Shown piece by piece: positions 4,429 through 6,097 of a DNA stretch of 6,097 nt. Both the position numbers and the translations under genes were made by a program. Source of the stretch: Gallionellaceae bacterium (lineage in GTDB: Bacteria; Pseudomonadota; Gammaproteobacteria; Burkholderiales; Gallionellaceae); assembly GCA_003151655.1 (NCBI GenBank), contig PLYB01000163.1, positions 30,349 through 36,445 on the forward strand. Reading direction: 5' to 3'. Below the pieces are notes generated by a model. That model searched no databases. It was not told the DNA's origin and saw only the letters and a program-made list of their open reading frames with translations. Position 1 is the first letter of the stretch. The number at the start of each line of letters is the position of its first letter.

Positions 4429-5674
4429 GCAATGTGAAGGCTCGCACGCGGTTGCCGCTGCTGTGGCGCTGTGCCGACCCGAGGTAATCTGCGCCTATCC
4501 GATTTCGCCGCAAACCCACATCGTCGAAGGCTTGGGAAAGATGGTCAAGGCGGGCGAATTATCCCCGTGCGAATTCATCAACGTCGAATCTGAATTCGCC
4601 GCCATGTCGGTAGCCATCGGAGCATCGGCTGCCGGTGCAAGAGCCTATACAGCAACTGCATCGCAGGGACTGTTGTTCATGGTCGAGGCGGTTTACAACG
4701 CTTCCGGTCTCGGCCTGCCGATAGTCATGACCGTGGCCAACCGCGCTATCGGCGCACCGATCAATATCTGGAATGACCATTCAGACTCCATGTCACAACG
4801 CGATTGCGGCTGGATACAATTGTTTGCCGAGACCAATCAGGAAGCGCTCGATTTGCACATACAGGCTTTTCGCTTGGGTGAAGAACTGTCGCTTCCGGTG
4901 ATGGTATGCATGGACGGCTTCATCCTTACCCATGCTTACGAGCGCGTGGACATACCGACGCAGGCGCAGGTTGACGAGTATCTGCCAGCGTTTTCACCGC
5001 GCCAGGTTCTTGACCCGAGTAAACCGATTTCGATAGGCGCGATGGTTGGCCCCGAAGCGTTCACTGAGGTGCGTTATCTTGCCCATGCCAAACAGATGCA
5101 GGCTCTGGAGCTGATCCCGCAACATGCCGCCGAGTTCATGAAAATATTCGGACGCGAATCCGGCGGACTGGTGCGGCCATATCGTTGCGAAGATGCCGAA
5201 ACCATCGTGGTCGCTCTCGGTTCGGTGCTCGGCACCATCAAGGACACCATTGATGAGATGCGCGATGAAGGACACCAGATCGGCGCGCTGGGTATCATTT
5301 CATTCCGCCCGTTCCCACTGGCTGCGGTACGCGAAGCGTTGCAGCATGCCAAGCGGGTGGTAGTTCTGGAAAAAAGCCTTGCAGTAGGCATCGGCGGCAT
5401 CGTTTCGACCGATGTGCGCATGGCGCTGTCCGGCCTGCATCTGCAAGGCTATACCGTGATTGCCGGGCTGGGCGGGCGCGCGATTACCAAGGTATCGCTG
5501 CACAAATTATTCTGCCTGGCTGAAAAGGATGAACTGGAGCGCCTAACCTTTCTCGATCTTGATCACAACATCGTCAATCGCGAACTGGAGCGCCAAAAGC
5601 AGAAACGTCGTTCCGGCCCAATAGCCGAGAATATGTTGCGCGATGTCGGCGTAATTGCCGCGAGAATTTCCTGA
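4418..5674 (+). CDS. porA: 2-oxoacid (pyruvate):ferredoxin oxidoreductase, alpha subunit
   Basis: This alpha subunit provides the substrate-binding and part of the thiamine-diphosphate-binding surface of the complex that interconverts pyruvate plus CoA with acetyl-CoA, CO2 and reduced ferredoxin. Its 418 residues fit the family. The N-terminal domain carries VICAYPISPQTHIVEGL (about 23-39), the conserved Glu57 in NVESEFAAMS (TPP-activating Glu), and TATASQGLLFMVEAVYNASG (78-97). ANRAIGAPINIWNDHSDSMS (107-126) includes Arg109 of the pyruvate-binding region. MVCMDGFILTHAYE precedes the second, transketolase-C-like domain, in which VALGSVLGTIKD and VVVLEKSLAVGIGG are recognisable. Ser30 occupies the position usually held by Thr in YPITP, a mild substitution. 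ATG 4418 follows AGGAGG at 6 bp and overlaps the porG end by 11 bp. Ten bases separate its TGA from porB. Sequence richness in G+C matches porG and porB and contrasts with the block to the left. Confidence 0.95.
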   Translation: MSLKQCEGSHAVAAAVALCRPEVICAYPISPQTHIVEGLGKMVKAGELSPCEFINVESEFAAMSVAIGASAAGARAYTATASQGLLFMVEAVYNASGLGLPIVMTVANRAIGAPINIWNDHSDSMSQRDCGWIQLFAETNQEALDLHIQAFRLGEELSLPVMVCMDGFILTHAYERVDIPTQAQVDEYLPAFSPRQVLDPSKPISIGAMVGPEAFTEVRYLAHAKQMQALELIPQHAAEFMKIFGRESGGLVRPYRCEDAETIVVALGSVLGTIKDTIDEMRDEGHQIGALGIISFRPFPLAAVREALQHAKRVVVLEKSLAVGIGGIVSTDVRMALSGLHLQGYTVIAGLGGRAITKVSLHKLFCLAEKDELERLTFLDLDHNIVNRELERQKQKRRSGPIAENMLRDVGVIAARIS

Positions 5675-5679
5675 GGAGG
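5674..5679 (+). promoter_or_regulatory. Consensus Shine-Dalgarno AGGAGG for porB, overlapping the porA stop
   Basis: AGGAGG starts on the last base of porA's TGA and ends 5 bp before ATG 5685. The ATG at 5680 directly abuts this site and opens a different frame without any family resemblance, so 5685 is the start. Confidence 0.8.
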
Positions 5680-5684
5680 ATGCC

Positions 5685-6097
5685 ATGCCATTCCAACCCG
5701 TCAAGTTTTATCAAACGGGCACCTTTACAGTTGGCAACCGCCTGCTCTCACCCGAAGAGCGTAGCGTGCAGGCTAACATGCGCCGCACCAATTCGCTCAA
5801 CTCCGGCCACCGCGCCTGTCAAGGCTGCGGTGAAGCACTGGGCGCACGCTATGCCATCGATGCCGCGATGCAGGCTTGCAACAACCAGCTTATTGCGGCG
5901 AATGCCACAGGCTGCCTGGAAGTGTTTTCCACACCCTACCCGGAAACCTCGTGGCAGATTCCATGGATACATTCGGTATTCGGTAACGCCGCAGCGGTCG
6001 CCACGGGCATTGCTGCGGCGATGAAAGTCAAGGGGCGCCACGATGTGCGCGTGATTGCCCAGGGCGGAGACGGCGGCACCACCGACATCGGTTTCGG
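5685..6097 (+). CDS. porB: 2-oxoacid (pyruvate):ferredoxin oxidoreductase, beta subunit, N-terminal part (runs off right edge)
   Basis: This beta subunit holds thiamine diphosphate and the [4Fe-4S] cluster nearest the active site, passing electrons toward ferredoxin. The 137 visible residues begin MPFQPVKFYQTGTFTVGNRL. HRACQGCGEALGARYAID at 42-59 has the CxxC cluster ligands Cys45 and Cys48. NATGCLEVFSTPYPETSW at 73-90 supplies the third ligand, Cys77, and then SVFGNAAAVATGIAAAM follows. VIAQGGDGGTTDIGF at 123-137 is the GDG motif that binds the TPP pyrophosphate through Mg2+. The fourth cluster cysteine normally lies near the C-terminus and is beyond the edge. The gene follows porA by 10 bp and completes the catalytic alpha-beta pair. 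Whether a ferredoxin subunit or further electron-transfer genes follow cannot be seen. Confidence 0.95.
   Translation, partial: MPFQPVKFYQTGTFTVGNRLLSPEERSVQANMRRTNSLNSGHRACQGCGEALGARYAIDAAMQACNNQLIAANATGCLEVFSTPYPETSWQIPWIHSVFGNAAAVATGIAAAMKVKGRHDVRVIAQGGDGGTTDIGF

Noticed and set aside
4994..5503. Minus-strand open frames of 67-115 codons opposite porA
   Set aside because: They are antisense shadows of a high-G+C gene, without ribosome sites or family resemblance.
5680..6024. Alternative 114-codon plus-strand frame starting at ATG 5680
   Set aside because: It runs through porB in another frame, is rich in Pro, Arg, Ser and Thr with no family resemblance, and its ATG directly abuts the Shine-Dalgarno sequence.

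Overview
The window reads as proteobacterial chromosome, most likely a betaproteobacterium. A Nitrosomonadales/Gallionellaceae-like host is my guess from the protein character and the gene set; this is inference, not a database result. Two well-preserved blocks of central carbon metabolism flank about 2.4 kb of visibly AT-richer accessory DNA full of small, broken or orphan genes.

Left block (1-1362): a divergent pair of oxidative pentose phosphate genes. On the minus strand is the N-terminal 180 residues of a short-type 6-phosphogluconate dehydrogenase, cut by the window edge. On the plus strand is a complete 6-phosphogluconolactonase. They share a promoter region of about 100 bp and catalyse consecutive steps (lactone hydrolysis, then oxidative decarboxylation to ribulose 5-phosphate).

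Middle block (1363-3837): an accessory and decaying stretch. In order it holds a DUF6868-type membrane protein gene broken by one in-frame TAG; an unrecognised acidic protein gene broken by one in-frame TGA and perhaps frameshifted further on; an intact exported isochorismatase-fold protein that lacks the usual catalytic cysteine; a small intact DUF1737 gene; a series of imperfect palindromes, one of them 68 nt long, on both sides of the DUF1737 gene; and on the minus strand the C-terminal third of a cheW chemotaxis gene with no 5' part. This looks like a site where foreign or redundant genes have landed and eroded.

Right block (3838-6097): a tight operon for a multi-subunit 2-oxoacid (probably pyruvate):ferredoxin oxidoreductase in the order gamma (porG), alpha (porA), beta (porB, cut by the window edge). 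porG and porA overlap by 11 bp, porA and porB are 10 bp apart, and porA and porB have near-ideal Shine-Dalgarno sequences. The enzyme interconverts pyruvate plus CoA with acetyl-CoA plus CO2, using ferredoxin. No ferredoxin-type delta subunit lies upstream of or between the visible genes. I see no tRNA, rRNA, CRISPR array or recognisable transposase.
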